Source of the DNA: Aphelenchoides besseyi
Lineage: Eukaryota > Nematoda > Chromadorea > Rhabditida > Aphelenchoididae
DNA length: 64,000 bases
NCBI GenBank assembly: GCA_024699855.1
Contig: JAMPIQ010000001.1
Location: 9,486,001-9,550,000 of the forward strand
Reading direction: 5' to 3'
Below are positions 13,681 to 24,483 of the stretch, in pieces. Position 1 is the first letter of the stretch, and every line of letters starts with the position of its first letter. Position numbers and translations under genes: made by a program. Under the pieces are notes generated by a model. The model searched no databases. It saw only the letters and a list, made by a program, of their open reading frames with translations, and was not told where the DNA came from.

Positions 13681-14107
13681 ATGTACTACAAACTCTTTTT
13701 TCTGTCCTCCATCCTCTTCATAATGGCCGTTCTTAGCGACTCGGCTGTGGTACGTTTCCTCCGTTCGATTCCCGATTTAAGGGCTTTAGGTTCGCGATCA
13801 AATCGATTCTTCCACGATTCCATCTCTGCCCACTGCTCAGGCCCTTGATCTCTCAACTTCCGGACCAGAAACTGAATCTGAAGAGATCTCAGGTGGGACC
13901 AATTCGGCCGGTGGAGAAGTGTCAGACGCACTGAGCACTCGCTCGGTCAGCGAGAACAACGACGACGTTTCGACCACCACTGCGGGAATCAGAACCATTG
14001 GAACGACTCGTTTCTTTCCACTCAATCAACACACTCACAACGGCAACGGGAACTTGATCGGAATTCTTGCTGACAAAGAAGAGGCTGATGGCGCCAAATC
14101 TGAGTAA
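13681..14107 (+). CDS. Small secreted protein with TTRFFPLNQ motif
   Basis: Exons 13681-13749 and 13790-14107 give 128 aa (phase 0, 40 nt intron). The first exon encodes a typical signal peptide (KLFFLSSILFIMAVLSDSA). The intron falls at the signal-peptide end, as it does in the gene at 26371. The mature part is Ser/Thr/Glu-rich without cysteines and presumably unfolded. Near the C-terminus lies GTTRFFPLNQ, closely matching GTTRLFPFNQ in the 26371 gene. I do not recognise the family. The common gene structure, signal peptide and motif make the two paralogous in part. Function unknown; secretion is inferred from the leader. Confidence 0.72.
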
Positions 14108-14259
14108 TATTCTTCTTGTTGTGAACATCTGATTCGTGCAATAAACATAACCTTAAAATCAGTCTCTGTTGTTTATAAATCTGATCATCTGATGGATATC
14201 TAACCAAAAGCAACGTTCTTGTTGTACAAAATAAGCCTGCCAATCGAATAGAAAGCATT

Positions 14260-15465
14260 TTAATAATAAATTCGAAGAGTACGTTCGATATCAGCACGAC
14301 AAACTGGGCATTTTCGGGAATGCTGTTGAAGCTGATCTACACATTCCGAGCACAAGCACAAGTGGCGGCACGGGAGTATGAGGTTGTCAGCTCGACCGGA
14401 ACACACCACACATTCAATTGTTTGCGATGTTGTGCTGCTAAATTGCTGTTCAATTGGTTCCAGAAAACGTGAATACCTTTCTTCTATCAAAGATACTGTG
14501 GTTTGTGAACTTATGGATTGAAGTGCGGTTTTCATACCTTTAGTAACATCATTTCTAAAAGAGTTCGTGAAAGATTACCAGTGGAAGAATTACAATGTAA
14601 AATCGAGTTCTGCAGAGTGGTATGAATCTGAAAACGAAGACTCCAAAGTGATTGGAGGTGATGTACGAACAGAATGGTTGTCCGACTCTTCATTCGCAAA
14701 ATTTTGCAGTTCCGACGCGATTCTATCCACTTCATTTACACGTTCTACAGCCGACACGCTCTCCTGAATTGAATCCAAAAGAACATGATCGACATTATCA
14801 AAGACTGGATACAACGAATTGATCGAAGTTCCCGATTCGGGAACATCATCTTGAAGTTAACTATGAATTTGATTTCGTTGAAAACACTCACCAATCAACT
14901 CGATTCTAAACGTGGGACCATTCAAATCAAAAAACGCCCAAAGTGGAACACTTATGTCTACGTGCATAATAGTGCGATTGTAGAGTCCATTTTTGTTTAC
15001 AATCACTGCTCCTAAACTTCAAATTTGAAAGCGAAATTTAACGTAAACCGTCACCTGATTCTTTGATAGTGAACTCCAACTTGTCGGCTAATCTCGTACT
15101 TACAGAGACGTTTTTAACACACGCCCAGTACTCGGACCGTTCAACAAGCTCATCGCTATCGTCGGGCAGTTCATCGATTTTAACACCCAACGGATTGCAG
15201 CTGGTCAATCCAAATCCGAGAGTGTCAAAGGTGTTTCGATGTAATTTATGGATACCAATCGTAATCTTTTCGTTGACTTCAATTGGCCGATTAGTAAAAA
15301 CATAAGACCGCATTGCAGTGCTATTGATTTGCGTGGCAGACGTTCCCGTATCGTTAACAAAAGCATTTGGACCACAAAGTTGAAATCGAATTGCTGAAAA
15401 CCGGTGCGTTAACTGGCGACTTATTTTAGCTTACGTATATCAATGATTTGTTGTCGTGTATGCAT
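14260..15465 (-). CDS. Neuralized (NHR) domain plus RING E3 ubiquitin ligase
   Basis: Exons 15465-15435, 15393-15055, 15011-14892, 14849-14594 and 14554-14260 give 346 aa with phases closing. The NHR domain spans about residues 10-155: FQLCGPNAFVNDTG, MRSYVFTNRPIEVNEKI, FGLTSCNPL, LPDDSDELVERSEYW, and after intron 2 HVDISVPLWAFFDL. A middle segment is acidic. The C-terminal RING is of the C3HC5 kind found in Neuralized and IAPs (CVVCSGRADN, PCRHLCLCSECV, CPVCRADI). Neuralized ligases ubiquitinate Notch ligands and other membrane proteins. One NHR domain is present, whereas fly Neuralized has two. The start is the first ATG after a TTTACAG acceptor about 85 nt upstream; an in-frame extension upstream of that ATG is open, so a longer N-terminus cannot be excluded. 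It converges tail-to-tail with the 13681 gene. Confidence 0.85.
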
Positions 15466-15971
15466 AATCGTCGGTTGAATAAGATTGGAAACTGAAGTTG
15501 AATGTGATTTGCAAACTTCACGTTGAAATGACGGACTCCCGGTGTTAACTGTAAAGATGCCAAATGAATTCGTGTTATATTGATTTATTGTACAACAAAC
15601 CAGAAACTAAACAGTTAACATTTCTGCGACAATAACTACTGATCCGCGTTTCTAATGGATAAATACCTTTGACTTGTCGAAAACGATTAAGTAGGTAAGT
15701 TACGAAGATTAATGCTCAGACAACGTAAGATGTACAAATGAGTTAGTGGACGGTGTTAAAAGATGTCTTAAGGTTGGTTTCAAAACTAGTTTCTTGAAGA
15801 CAAGTCAATGGACGAACGTTTGTGGTCATGTGAATCATTGATTTTCTGCATGCATTCTCTCGTTCTTATCACTTGCTTTCATTACTCATATCCTTTTCAC
15901 ACAGCAATCATGAAGGGAGTGTCACCTTTGAATTCCGGCTTATTCTGTCTTTTATTTGCAAGTAAATTTGT
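15466..15971. other. Intergenic region
   Basis: This lies between the Neuralized-RING start and the end of the next (-) gene. It includes the TTTACAG acceptor used by the Neuralized gene at about 15548. An open + frame of 90 codons at 15808 lacks splice or domain support. Confidence 0.4.
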
Positions 15972-17328
15972 TCATATAGAATGCCAAGCTCTTAAAAGCT
16001 CCTGTTCGATGGTGCATTTTTGTTTTAGAGTCGAGTTCACGAGATCATTTCGCTCGAGACGTAACATCCGTGCCACTTGATAGTATCGATCTCTGCGTAC
16101 TTCCAGAATACTGTGAACATTGTCGATGGAACTTTGAGCGTATGGATGGAAGGTGTAATTGTAACGATAAGCGTAGTGTTCGGATCCCAGTAGTTTTCGA
16201 GCGGTCAGAGCACAGAACAACGTTTGATCGTAACGATGACAGTGTTGATACTTCGTGTACGTGTCTTTCGAATTGAAAACACACTCCACAGAATGACCGA
16301 GTGGCGCAATGCAATCGGAAGTCAACGCGCAAAGAACACTCCTGAAATTGTTCCATCAGAAGCCATCTAAATGACAACTTACCATTTCATTATTTCTCGC
16401 GTATAATTCACGGGAACAACCAATTGAGCGGCCGCAGAATCGACTCTGTACATTTGACTGATGGTTTTAGGTAACGGGATGTACTTGTAAAAACCTTCAA
16501 ATCGGATGATTGACCATCAGATCTCGGCGATTACCTGGAGCGGTAGTTGCGTAGATGCTGTGCTCGACATTTCGTAACGAAGTATAGGGCTCAATTTCGT
16601 ATCGACGAACCATTTCGAGAAGCTGATTAAGTCGATAGAGGTTTGTGAAGCGAACACTCGCGTCCAGATACAAAAAGGGGCGATTCTGTTTTAGTTCTTC
16701 CTAAATCAACACATACAAGAAGTGGAGAGATAAACTCACAGCCAGGATCAAGACTTTCCAACTGAAGTTCATCAAATCGGAAACATGCTGTGGATATCGT
16801 TCGAATGGAAAACGGCGGTAAACGACGTTGCATAACTCTTCGACTTCTTTTTGCTGAAGAGTGGACTTAAAGTAATTCAATGTGAGCACTCACTTGGTCG
16901 ATAGTCAGACCCAAATCGTAGAACACGATTTGATTCTCTGGATGAACAGTACGCAAATGTTTCAGAAGACCACGAGACAAATTGAAGTGATCGGAGGAAG
17001 ATGCAGTCACAATATGCAAATCGGTTGTCCATTTGATCGTCTCTTGATCAGCCCACTTGTCGGCGTCTCGTAGTTAAATCCCGGATATACGAAAAGAGAT
17101 CGCAGTCAAAGTATTTGGACTGAAGAACGGGATGCAGAGGCATAAACCGTGGAATACAGAACTAAACAAGATAAATGGACCGCAAATTAAACTCACATTC
17201 TCATCCGAACACCAACATTTCGCCGGGTAGTTGGAGAAGCCGGGAAACAACAGAGTTGTTGTCACAACATAAAGCGACCACAAACTCAGAAGATACACAC
17301 ACAAACTACTCAAGCGACCACGACGCAT
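15972..17328 (-). CDS. DUF1647-like nematode type II membrane protein, with a frame break
   Basis: Supported exons: 17328-17197, 17161 to about 17060, then a second block ending at 16894, 16853-16740, 16700-16535, 16494-16383 and 16341-15972. A signal-anchor (LCVYLLSLWSLYVVTTTLLF) is followed by a Cys-containing stem. The lumenal domain reads DLHIVTASSSDHF, LLKHLRTVHP, VFYDLGLT, FLYLDASVRF, then QMYRVDSAAAQLVVP and a Cys/His-rich end with CHRYDQTLFCALTARKLLG. The D-L-G-L and L-D-x-x pattern suggests a glycosyltransferase-like fold in the secretory pathway. The DUF1647 assignment is from memory. Near 17065-17080 the frame of SKYFDCDLFSYIRDLT does not continue into the frame of DADKWADQETIKW, and no GT-AG pair fixes it. 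A one-base removal near ACTACGAG would. All downstream exons close in phase. Confidence 0.7.
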
Positions 17329-17609
17329 CTCACTATCAATTAGAATAATCCATTGAATTACGACTATTCATTGTTCAAAATGAGAGTTTGACTACGAGCA
17401 TCATCTCGCTGAATTCCAATGCGCGATGAAGAGATGAAATCAGTTCGCTGATTTAAGACTGAGATTAGTGAATTGTGATGCTCAACAAAAAACATGAACT
17501 TAGGCTTGTTAGAAAACTTGCGCATCGTCCACAGATATGCAAATTTGGCTAAAAAGAAGGCCTCCAATACTCCATTTATTCTTCTTGACCGTTGACTCTT
17601 CGCTCAGCG

Positions 17610-18636
17610 ATGACTACTTTTGACTACTACGCAAGCAACGTCTACCGTTGGCGTATTGTTGATTTGACTCGAAAACTGCGCAGCTTCTTCAGTTACAAAT
17701 CCAAGCCGTTTCAACTGCGCGAGTGTCCGTTTATTCGTCTCGGAATGTGTTTTCGTTTCGCAGGTATAGAGGACTCGGAGGAGAAGAAAATATCACTGAT
17801 GATGAACGTCAGTTCGTGGAACCAACTTAAGCCACCAGTCAATCTCAAATATGCAATGTGGATCGAGAGTCCGGATCGTCGAAAACTGTCAGCGAAATAC
17901 GGTAGGTTGGGGTCTGAATCTGTCCATTGCCTGTGTTCAGAAGATGTGGCTCGTTTTCCGAGCGATCATCGACAACATCGCCTGTCAATGTACTGGGAAG
18001 AATGGAAGTTCGAAGGATTTCCGAACGAAGACGAACTCATTTCGTACACAATAAACAACGAGATTTTCTTGTGTTGCACAGTTTTCTACATTCCCGACAC
18101 GATCTTTGATTTGTTGGGTGGTAAGTTGAAAGTAGGAGAAGACAATCGAGGTCGCATTTCCGGGGTTCGCAAAAACGGTCGAGAACCAACTAACTCGGAG
18201 ATTCATCACGTTTTGCGCTGTGCCAATCGGGCTGAACGTCTGGCCGCCGCCAATTTGGAGATCATTAAACAGAACGGTGGAACGATGCCAATTGATCCAT
18301 ACACGAAACCGCCGATTGAGGTGAAGTCTTCTTCAGAGATTCTCTCAACTTCGTTTTCAGGACCTTAAGACATCTCGTATTCAAATTCGTGGTGTCTTGT
18401 TGGACGCTTACGAAGCTGGAAAAACTCCGCACGAGGCTCTTCATTTGCTCGAACAGAAATACAAACCACATATCGTTTGTTATCAAACGGTTCTCAATTG
18501 GTACAACAAATTCGATGCGGGCAACAAGTGTCTCGAAGACAAACCACGTAAACGTCCTCAAATACCGAAGAAAACTGCAAACTCAACTGATGATGTTCAT
18601 ACTGCTTTATGCGCTTCTCCCATCGAGTCTTCGTAA
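17610..18636 (+). CDS. Protein with C-terminal Mos1/SETMAR-type helix-turn-helix (HTH_48-like)
   Basis: Exons 17610-17901, 17941-18320 and 18361-18636 give 315 aa. A CGCTCAG acceptor two bases before the ATG suggests trans-splicing and fixes the start. The 39 nt first intron keeps the frame open if retained. The first 190 residues (VYRWRIVDLTRKL, FIRLGMCFRFAG, SWNQLKPP, WKFEGFPNEDELISY) look beta-rich; I do not recognise the family. Residues about 225-290 form a helix-turn-helix: GVLLDAYEAGKTPHEALHLL, VLNWYNKFDAGNKCLEDKPR. That is the pattern of the N-terminal DNA-binding domain of mariner/Mos1 transposases and SETMAR. No transposase catalytic domain follows, so it looks like a host gene using the domain. 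A perfect GTAAGT overlaps the stop codon (TCTTC|GTAAGT), so a longer spliced isoform is possible. Confidence 0.72.
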
Positions 18637-19739
18637 GTGATCTCACTAATAAACTCTTGATTCGATGTTGTTCGGAAGGTGGTCTTTCGCATTCCATGTC
18701 ATTCAAATGAAAGTTGTATCTTGACGTTGCTTTGTAATCTGTGTATCATTGAGGTAGCAAGTACCTTAGCATCTTTGAACAATTAACGTTGAATTCTTGC
18801 TTGGACGTTTTGATTGAAGGGCAATGAGAACTCCAAAATCACCAATTATTGTGTAGATGAAGTACAGACTTTCAAGAAGCGACTCCATTTCCACGGACAT
18901 CAGAACCGAAAGCATCAAAATAGCCGGCAAGCTGCGCATTACAAGATCGAGAACAAATGTAAAAGATGTTATCACAACAGAATTGCATTCCCCGTTTGAG
19001 AAGTTTTGGACCTTCAGATGCTTAACGACCAAACAATTCGATCGAAAGACCACAACCTCGATCCTCAATGAACAGCTACTTTCACGCACTGCGTCTCTGC
19101 TGTTCAGATCAATTGTGTGTGTGCGTTCATACGCAGTGCAGGGTCTCTCGCAACGCAAAAATCATTTTTCTCTGAATCTCTCCCCCGATGGCAACCCATT
19201 CGGTATTCGGAGTCTCTGAGTGCATAAGTGTCGATGTCGAAGCATCCAAAAGTATCGCTTCTCGGCCCTTGGCTAAGATCAAAGTGTAGTAACTGTTCTT
19301 ATCAGCTTAATCTCTGGTACGAGTACTATTGTACTCATCGAGATTAGTCAATTTTTGGGACCAGTTGGACTGAGGGGCTTGCTCCTCTTCCGACAAGGGT
19401 CGACCTGGATTTGCACTTACACCAGGAACGGCCCACAATATAAACCTGCGAAAAGGATTCGACGAGCTCTGCTTTCGTTCGAATGCGAAATCACAAACAG
19501 TCGTAGAGCCAGAAGTGAATCGCTTTTTTGTTGTTTGCATCAGACTCCCGTCTAATCGTTTTTCCGGAGGAATTGGCACACGATCACACTGGAATTACGT
19601 TTCTATCGAACTCGTTTTTAATCGCTGTTATGTGGGCAAGAATACAAGAACTATACGCTCCTACAGAATTATCCGAGTCTTGAAGAATGAACGACTAGTG
19701 CAGAAGGTGTTTATCGAGCTTAAGTTCTACGTCAACAAG
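18637..19739. other. Intergenic region with unsupported open frames
   Basis: Convergent tail region between the helix-turn-helix gene (+) and the PP1-like gene (-). Open frames exist on both strands. The (-) frame 19579-19307, rich in Ser/Arg/Pro, has no ATG start and no recognisable domain. I call no gene here. Confidence 0.45.
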
Positions 19740-21520
19740 TCACTTGAAATGCGGGACTTCTTTTCGTTTGATCTTCATTTCATTCATGTTCTCCACTCGT
19801 TTTTGACGCAAAGTTGGACTCACACGCACTTGTTTGATGGTCATTCGCATATCGGCAGACAGTTCGACACACGCGCCCATGTTCACGTCTTCAGTAGTTG
19901 AGCCCTTGTATCCCGGAGCAGAAAACAGAGTCATCATTTGGCCTTCGGCAAAGAACGCATAGCCGTAGAGTGGAGCCTGTAAATGTGATTATCACGAGTT
20001 AGTTGTGACTGCAAACCTGATGTCCACGGATGATTAAATCGACGCCCAGACGCTCACAAACCGATTTGACGGTGTCGGACGAGAAGAGTTGACCGATTCC
20101 GTTCTGAGGTTCACGATCCAAATTCGGACGGAAACCGTGATTCTTTCCCTTCGTATCCGGGTCCGACCAAACCAAATCGCATTCCAGTGATCCAACATCG
20201 AAGTCATCGATCGGACGTTTGATTTCTCGAATTGCTTGGAGACTCGAGAGTTTCGGAGAGATTCCGCCGTGCATCGCCAGAATTCGACCACCGATAAGAA
20301 CCGCCAATGGGAGGTGTATGAATAGGTTCTTGAAGTTCATGTACATCTGATGTCCACGTTTTCCGGCTAAACAGAATGAATAGTCAATTGAATTGCGCAC
20401 TCACTTGGATCCTCTTCATTGAAACGATAACAGACTTCTTCGTAGAATGAATATGCGCGGTTGAGTGTCTCTTCCTCGTGATTCCCACGAATGACAAAAA
20501 CACGATCAGGGAACTGGAGTTTGAGCAGAGTGATCAGCGCGATGACTTCAACTCCATGAGTTCCACGATCAACGAAATCGCCGAGAAAAATGGAACGCGT
20601 ACGATTGGGCCAACCGTTCAGATTCAACCAACGATGTAGATCGCTGTATTGACCGTGGAGATCGCCGTAAATGGCACACGGAACTGCTGACTAAACACAA
20701 TCGAAGATCAAGAAATGTGCGGGTACCTCAAGAAGTGACGACTCGGAAGCGAAATGAGCGGCACCACGTTGCAACAAATCGGCCAACTCGTCGTAATCGA
20801 AGTTGAATTGACGAGGACCGTTTTGAATCAAGCGAACGAGAAGTGGTTCCACAGTCGGAGACAACGTCTTGAGATCTTCTGCAACAGAACGATTCACATG
20901 TTTTGGAAGCAACTGACCACGAGAATTGTTGTTCTCAGCGGTCGACTCTACGAAAGTGATTTCGTCCGAACTGCCGAAAGTTTCCACACGTTCGACGAAA
21001 GTCGAATGAGTTCCGGCTTTCTGTCCAGTTTGCTTCGATAGGTTGGCCATCGATCTGAAAACGAAGGTTTGCGGTCAGAGAATGTGGCTGCTCACTTGAT
21101 CAGGGTTCGTTGTTCTTCTTCGGACAACTCGGCGGGAACAAGCAAGTGAGTGCGGTCGTGGTGGATAACACTCAGCAGATTGGAAGCCAAATCGGGACGT
21201 TGAACGTCCCGATAGACACTCGGATCGTGTTCTGGTGCCGGTGATTTTCCGATTCGTCCGACATTCTGCTCACTGGCAGAATCCGGAGTTTGGACCGCAA
21301 TTGTCTTTTCTTCGTCAGAGACCTTCGGTTTCAAATGCTGGGCGTTTGGGGAAACGGCCGATGAAATGGAAAACGGTTTTGCTCTGTGAGCCGAACTCTC
21401 TTCTTTTGATTCACGTTTCGAACGACGAACACAACTGGCAGTCAGAATTGTGGTCACAGCTGATCCTGTCGCAGCAAGCAGGAGAGTGCGAACGATGTTA
21501 AGGGCGAGGTTGTCGGACAT
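19740..21520 (-). CDS. PP1-like Ser/Thr phosphatase with N-terminal membrane anchor
   Basis: Exons 21520-21096, 21054-20727, 20690-20405, 20366-20017 and 19976-19740 close in phase to 541 aa. Residues about 6-30 (LALNIVRTLLLAATGSAVT) form a hydrophobic segment followed by RRSKR, consistent with a type III/II anchor that leaves the enzyme cytosolic. A 170-residue disordered linker follows. The catalytic domain has the PPP metal and active-site motifs in order: GDLHGQ, GDFVDRG, RGNHE, HGG and a final RGHQ in place of the usual RAHQ. The segment after RGNHE reads EETLN rather than the PP1 C-A-S-I-N, and the beta12-13 region reads LFSAPGYKG. It is therefore a divergent PP1 relative, probably active. 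Such divergent phosphatases are numerous in nematode male germline; that link is inference. Confidence 0.87.
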
Positions 21521-21785
21521 CTTTGTGACCAGCTAAATGAATTGGAAAACTAACGAAAAGAAACTGGTTTGTTATGCAAATTTGAAGCCACAAATTCCTT
21601 TGGTTCTAATACTAGACTTGAGATCGCAGCTACTCATTCAAAATGTTTATTCTGTAAAATAACTACCAAAACCACGACCATTTACGAGGATTGTTTGAAT
21701 TTGAGTTAAGAACTGAACTTGCGTGTAGAGGTTGTAAAGTGGAACTAAGAATACGATTCGAACGTTCTGATTGCGTTTTCTAAAA

Positions 21786-23061
21786 TTAGCTACAAATCTT
21801 CTCGCCCTCGACTAAACCAACTTGTTCAGAGATCCAGTAATGAAGTGGTGGGATCGATCGTCCATTTGATCTTTTGGGAGCCGGAAATGAGCGCAGTTGA
21901 TCGAAAAACTTATGAGGAAGAATAGCAGCAGTTGGCATTCGCATGTTCGGTTCGTAGACCAAAAGCCGTTTGACGATATCCAGCGCCTCTGATGGAAACT
22001 CAACTCCGGCAATTAGCTGAACAGACGAATGAGAGAAATCGTTGGAGAAGCTTACGTGAGCAAAACCTCGAGCTGAACGACGAATAACACGCGGGCGAGA
22101 AATGCGCATCGATTTGATTTGCTCAGCAGTCGGATATCCCAACACTTCAACAATCAAACGTCCCTGTTCAACACTGTCACGACCACAAAGAAGCGGCTTT
22201 CCGATCAGCAATTCGGCCAAAACACAACCGGCAGACCAGCGATCTTAAAATAAAGATCATGACCATTCCAATCAAACATACCGATTGACATAGTGAATTC
22301 GGTGGTTCCGAAGACCAACTCGGGAGCTCGATAATAACGAGTTACTTGGTATCTAAACTCTCAGTCATTTGATGGATCAGAAATTAAAGCTACGGTGGAA
22401 GGCTTTCACCACAGCGAAGAATCTTTGCGTTTCCAAAATCTGCCAAGCGCAACAAACCCAAATTATGATCGACAATCAAATTCGACGGCTTCAGATCGCA
22501 ATGCGTGATTCCACAACCATTGACGTAATCGACTGCTGCGAACATTTGCCACGAGTACAGTTTGGCGTCTAGTAAATCGAAACGACGACCGGGAAGCGAA
22601 GTCCGCAGTTTTGACAGATCGATTGGCAGGAAATCAAACACTAAACACTCACAGATCTAACTCAAGTTCACTTAACTATTTCACTTAATTTCTTACTTCG
22701 TCTTTGGAGCCGAAACGATATCGATATAACAAACTGATGACACACGGATGATCTAAACAGCGAAGAAGATCAATTTCACGGGTCGCATTTTCGATCGATG
22801 TTTTCGAGAGCCTTCAAATTCACGGAGTTCATGTAAACTTAGATTTCTGACTCACCAAACTTTCTTTATGGCAACCAGTTGTTGGACTGGAGAAAGCAAC
22901 TCAGCACGATAGACGTTGCTGAACACTCCGTTGGCATGCAAACGCTCATTTGCAATCGTGATTTGGACCTGAAGATTCTAAGCGAGTTCAAGTGTTTGAC
23001 TCACTTCTTTCTCTCGTCCCGGACCGTGGATTCTTTCCGCTGTGACCATTCGACGATTCAT
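21786..23061 (-). CDS. GSK3-like CMGC protein kinase with altered HRD motif
   Basis: Exons 23061-23005, 22968-22856, 22811-22697, 22656-22394, 22352-22282, 22243-22056 and 22016-21786 give 345 aa, phases closing. A TTTTTAG acceptor lies 18 nt before the ATG. Landmarks: VAIKKVW (catalytic Lys), REIDLLRCLDHP (helix C Glu), LADFGNAK (DFG), TRYYRAPELVFG (activation-loop end typical of GSK3/CMGC) and DRWSAGCVLAELLIG. The catalytic loop reads THCDLKPSNLI, so the HRD arginine is Cys while the catalytic Asp, Lys and Asn remain. Catalysis is likely retained, but control through a phosphate held by that Arg may be lost. The short N-terminus lacks the GSK3 regulatory Ser region. Intron 6 is 39 nt and in frame. 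C. elegans has sperm GSK3-like kinases of this type; orthology is not shown. Confidence 0.87.
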
Positions 23062-24483
23062 TTGAAACAAAATGAAAGAACTAAAAATGAAGTCGATTAG
23101 ACCCATGGATTGAATTTTGCATTTTAGGCTTCCAATCCATAATGCCGGTCGATGGCAAAAACGAGACCAAAGACGCTGCAATGAAGAAGAGCTAACTCCT
23201 CCCAATTGAACGTGACCATCTTGTTTTCAGTATTCTTTCAAGCAGACAATAGAACTGTTGATAAAAGCAGAAAAACTCACAGGTTAGCTTAAAACTCAAC
23301 TATTTGCATCAAAAAGGTAGAATATGTGGTGAAGAAACAGGTCTCTCATTTACTACATGATTGAAAGCAAATCGAATAACCGAGAGATGATCGCGAGAAG
23401 ACTGTGTGCTATCAGAATGACATCTGAGTTTTGGTTCAAATTTCAAGTTTATCAAGAGATTTTGATGCTAAAACAAAAGAAAAATTCGAATACGGAAGAT
23501 CTGTTGGAATGTCTTCTGTTCGATTTGATACCCGGCGGTCTTGATCGCTTGGTTTGTACTTTAGTTTTTATGGACCGAACCCGATACACAACTACTTGTC
23601 ATTCGCTGAGTGGGTCGCAGATAGGTCCTTATACCTTCGACATAAAAGATAGCGATTTGATACTACAGAACTCGATGTTATTGACGAGAAGTTTTCCAAT
23701 ACAACCATTGTAAATGACAAGTTGTTTGAGTTTTATTGGGCCGAAGATAAAAAGAGGGTGGATACGAAAATTGTTCTCGTTAACTGATAGATCTTGTAAA
23801 GCACACCAAAGCGGTGGAAAGGATTGTGTAAGGTATTTACTATGTTCGATATGATTATTCCAACAAGCTACCTATAAATTTTTTAGCGCCCTAACGATAT
23901 CTGGATTGATAACAGACTTTTAATAGAATGACAAAATCGTAAGTGTACGACATCCGGAATTATACAGTTTAATCTCTCGACTATGCGATGGGAAATGACC
24001 AAAATTAAAGTAGAAGGATTTGTGAATACAACGACGAAAGCTTGTAGCTCGTTGATCGTTCACATGCTCAATGTCTGACTTTGTTAATCGGTTATGTCGA
24101 TTTCAAATATGAGGAAGCAATCTTTAATTTGGTCTATAAGTTTGTTATTTCAATGGTGTGGATTCAGTTGCCAATTTGATTTGGATGTCAATTCGCCACT
24201 AATCGCAATTCAATCGCAGTTTCTATCAGTGCTTCTTACGTAAACTCCCATCGACCTTTTTGGCCGGACGAAGAATAAGGCTCCAGTTCTATTGTACTCA
24301 CATTTGTATGATTGAAATAAACGATTGTCTATGTTAAGATCAGATTTAAAAGACCAGTGAATTCAAGAAAAGGTGCCTGGCAATTCCGTTCTCTAAAAGC
24401 TTTAAGCACTGATATTCGTGGTATTTAATTGCTGAATTCAAACTCTCGTTTATTCTTCAGACAATAGCCGTGACAAGAGCGAT
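23062..24483. other. AT-rich gene-free stretch
   Basis: This lies between two (-) genes. A + frame of 118 codons (23357-23713, ATG start) has no homology I recognise, no splice context and AT-rich composition like its surroundings. Nothing else is supported. Confidence 0.45.

Noticed and set aside
19307..19579. 90-codon frame on - strand downstream of the PP1-like gene
   Set aside because: Begins with GTG, no ATG; possible inner GT-AG pair does not give a better product; no family match.
23357..23713. 118-codon ATG open frame on + strand
   Set aside because: AT-rich like its surroundings, no start-site acceptor, no intron, no recognisable domain.
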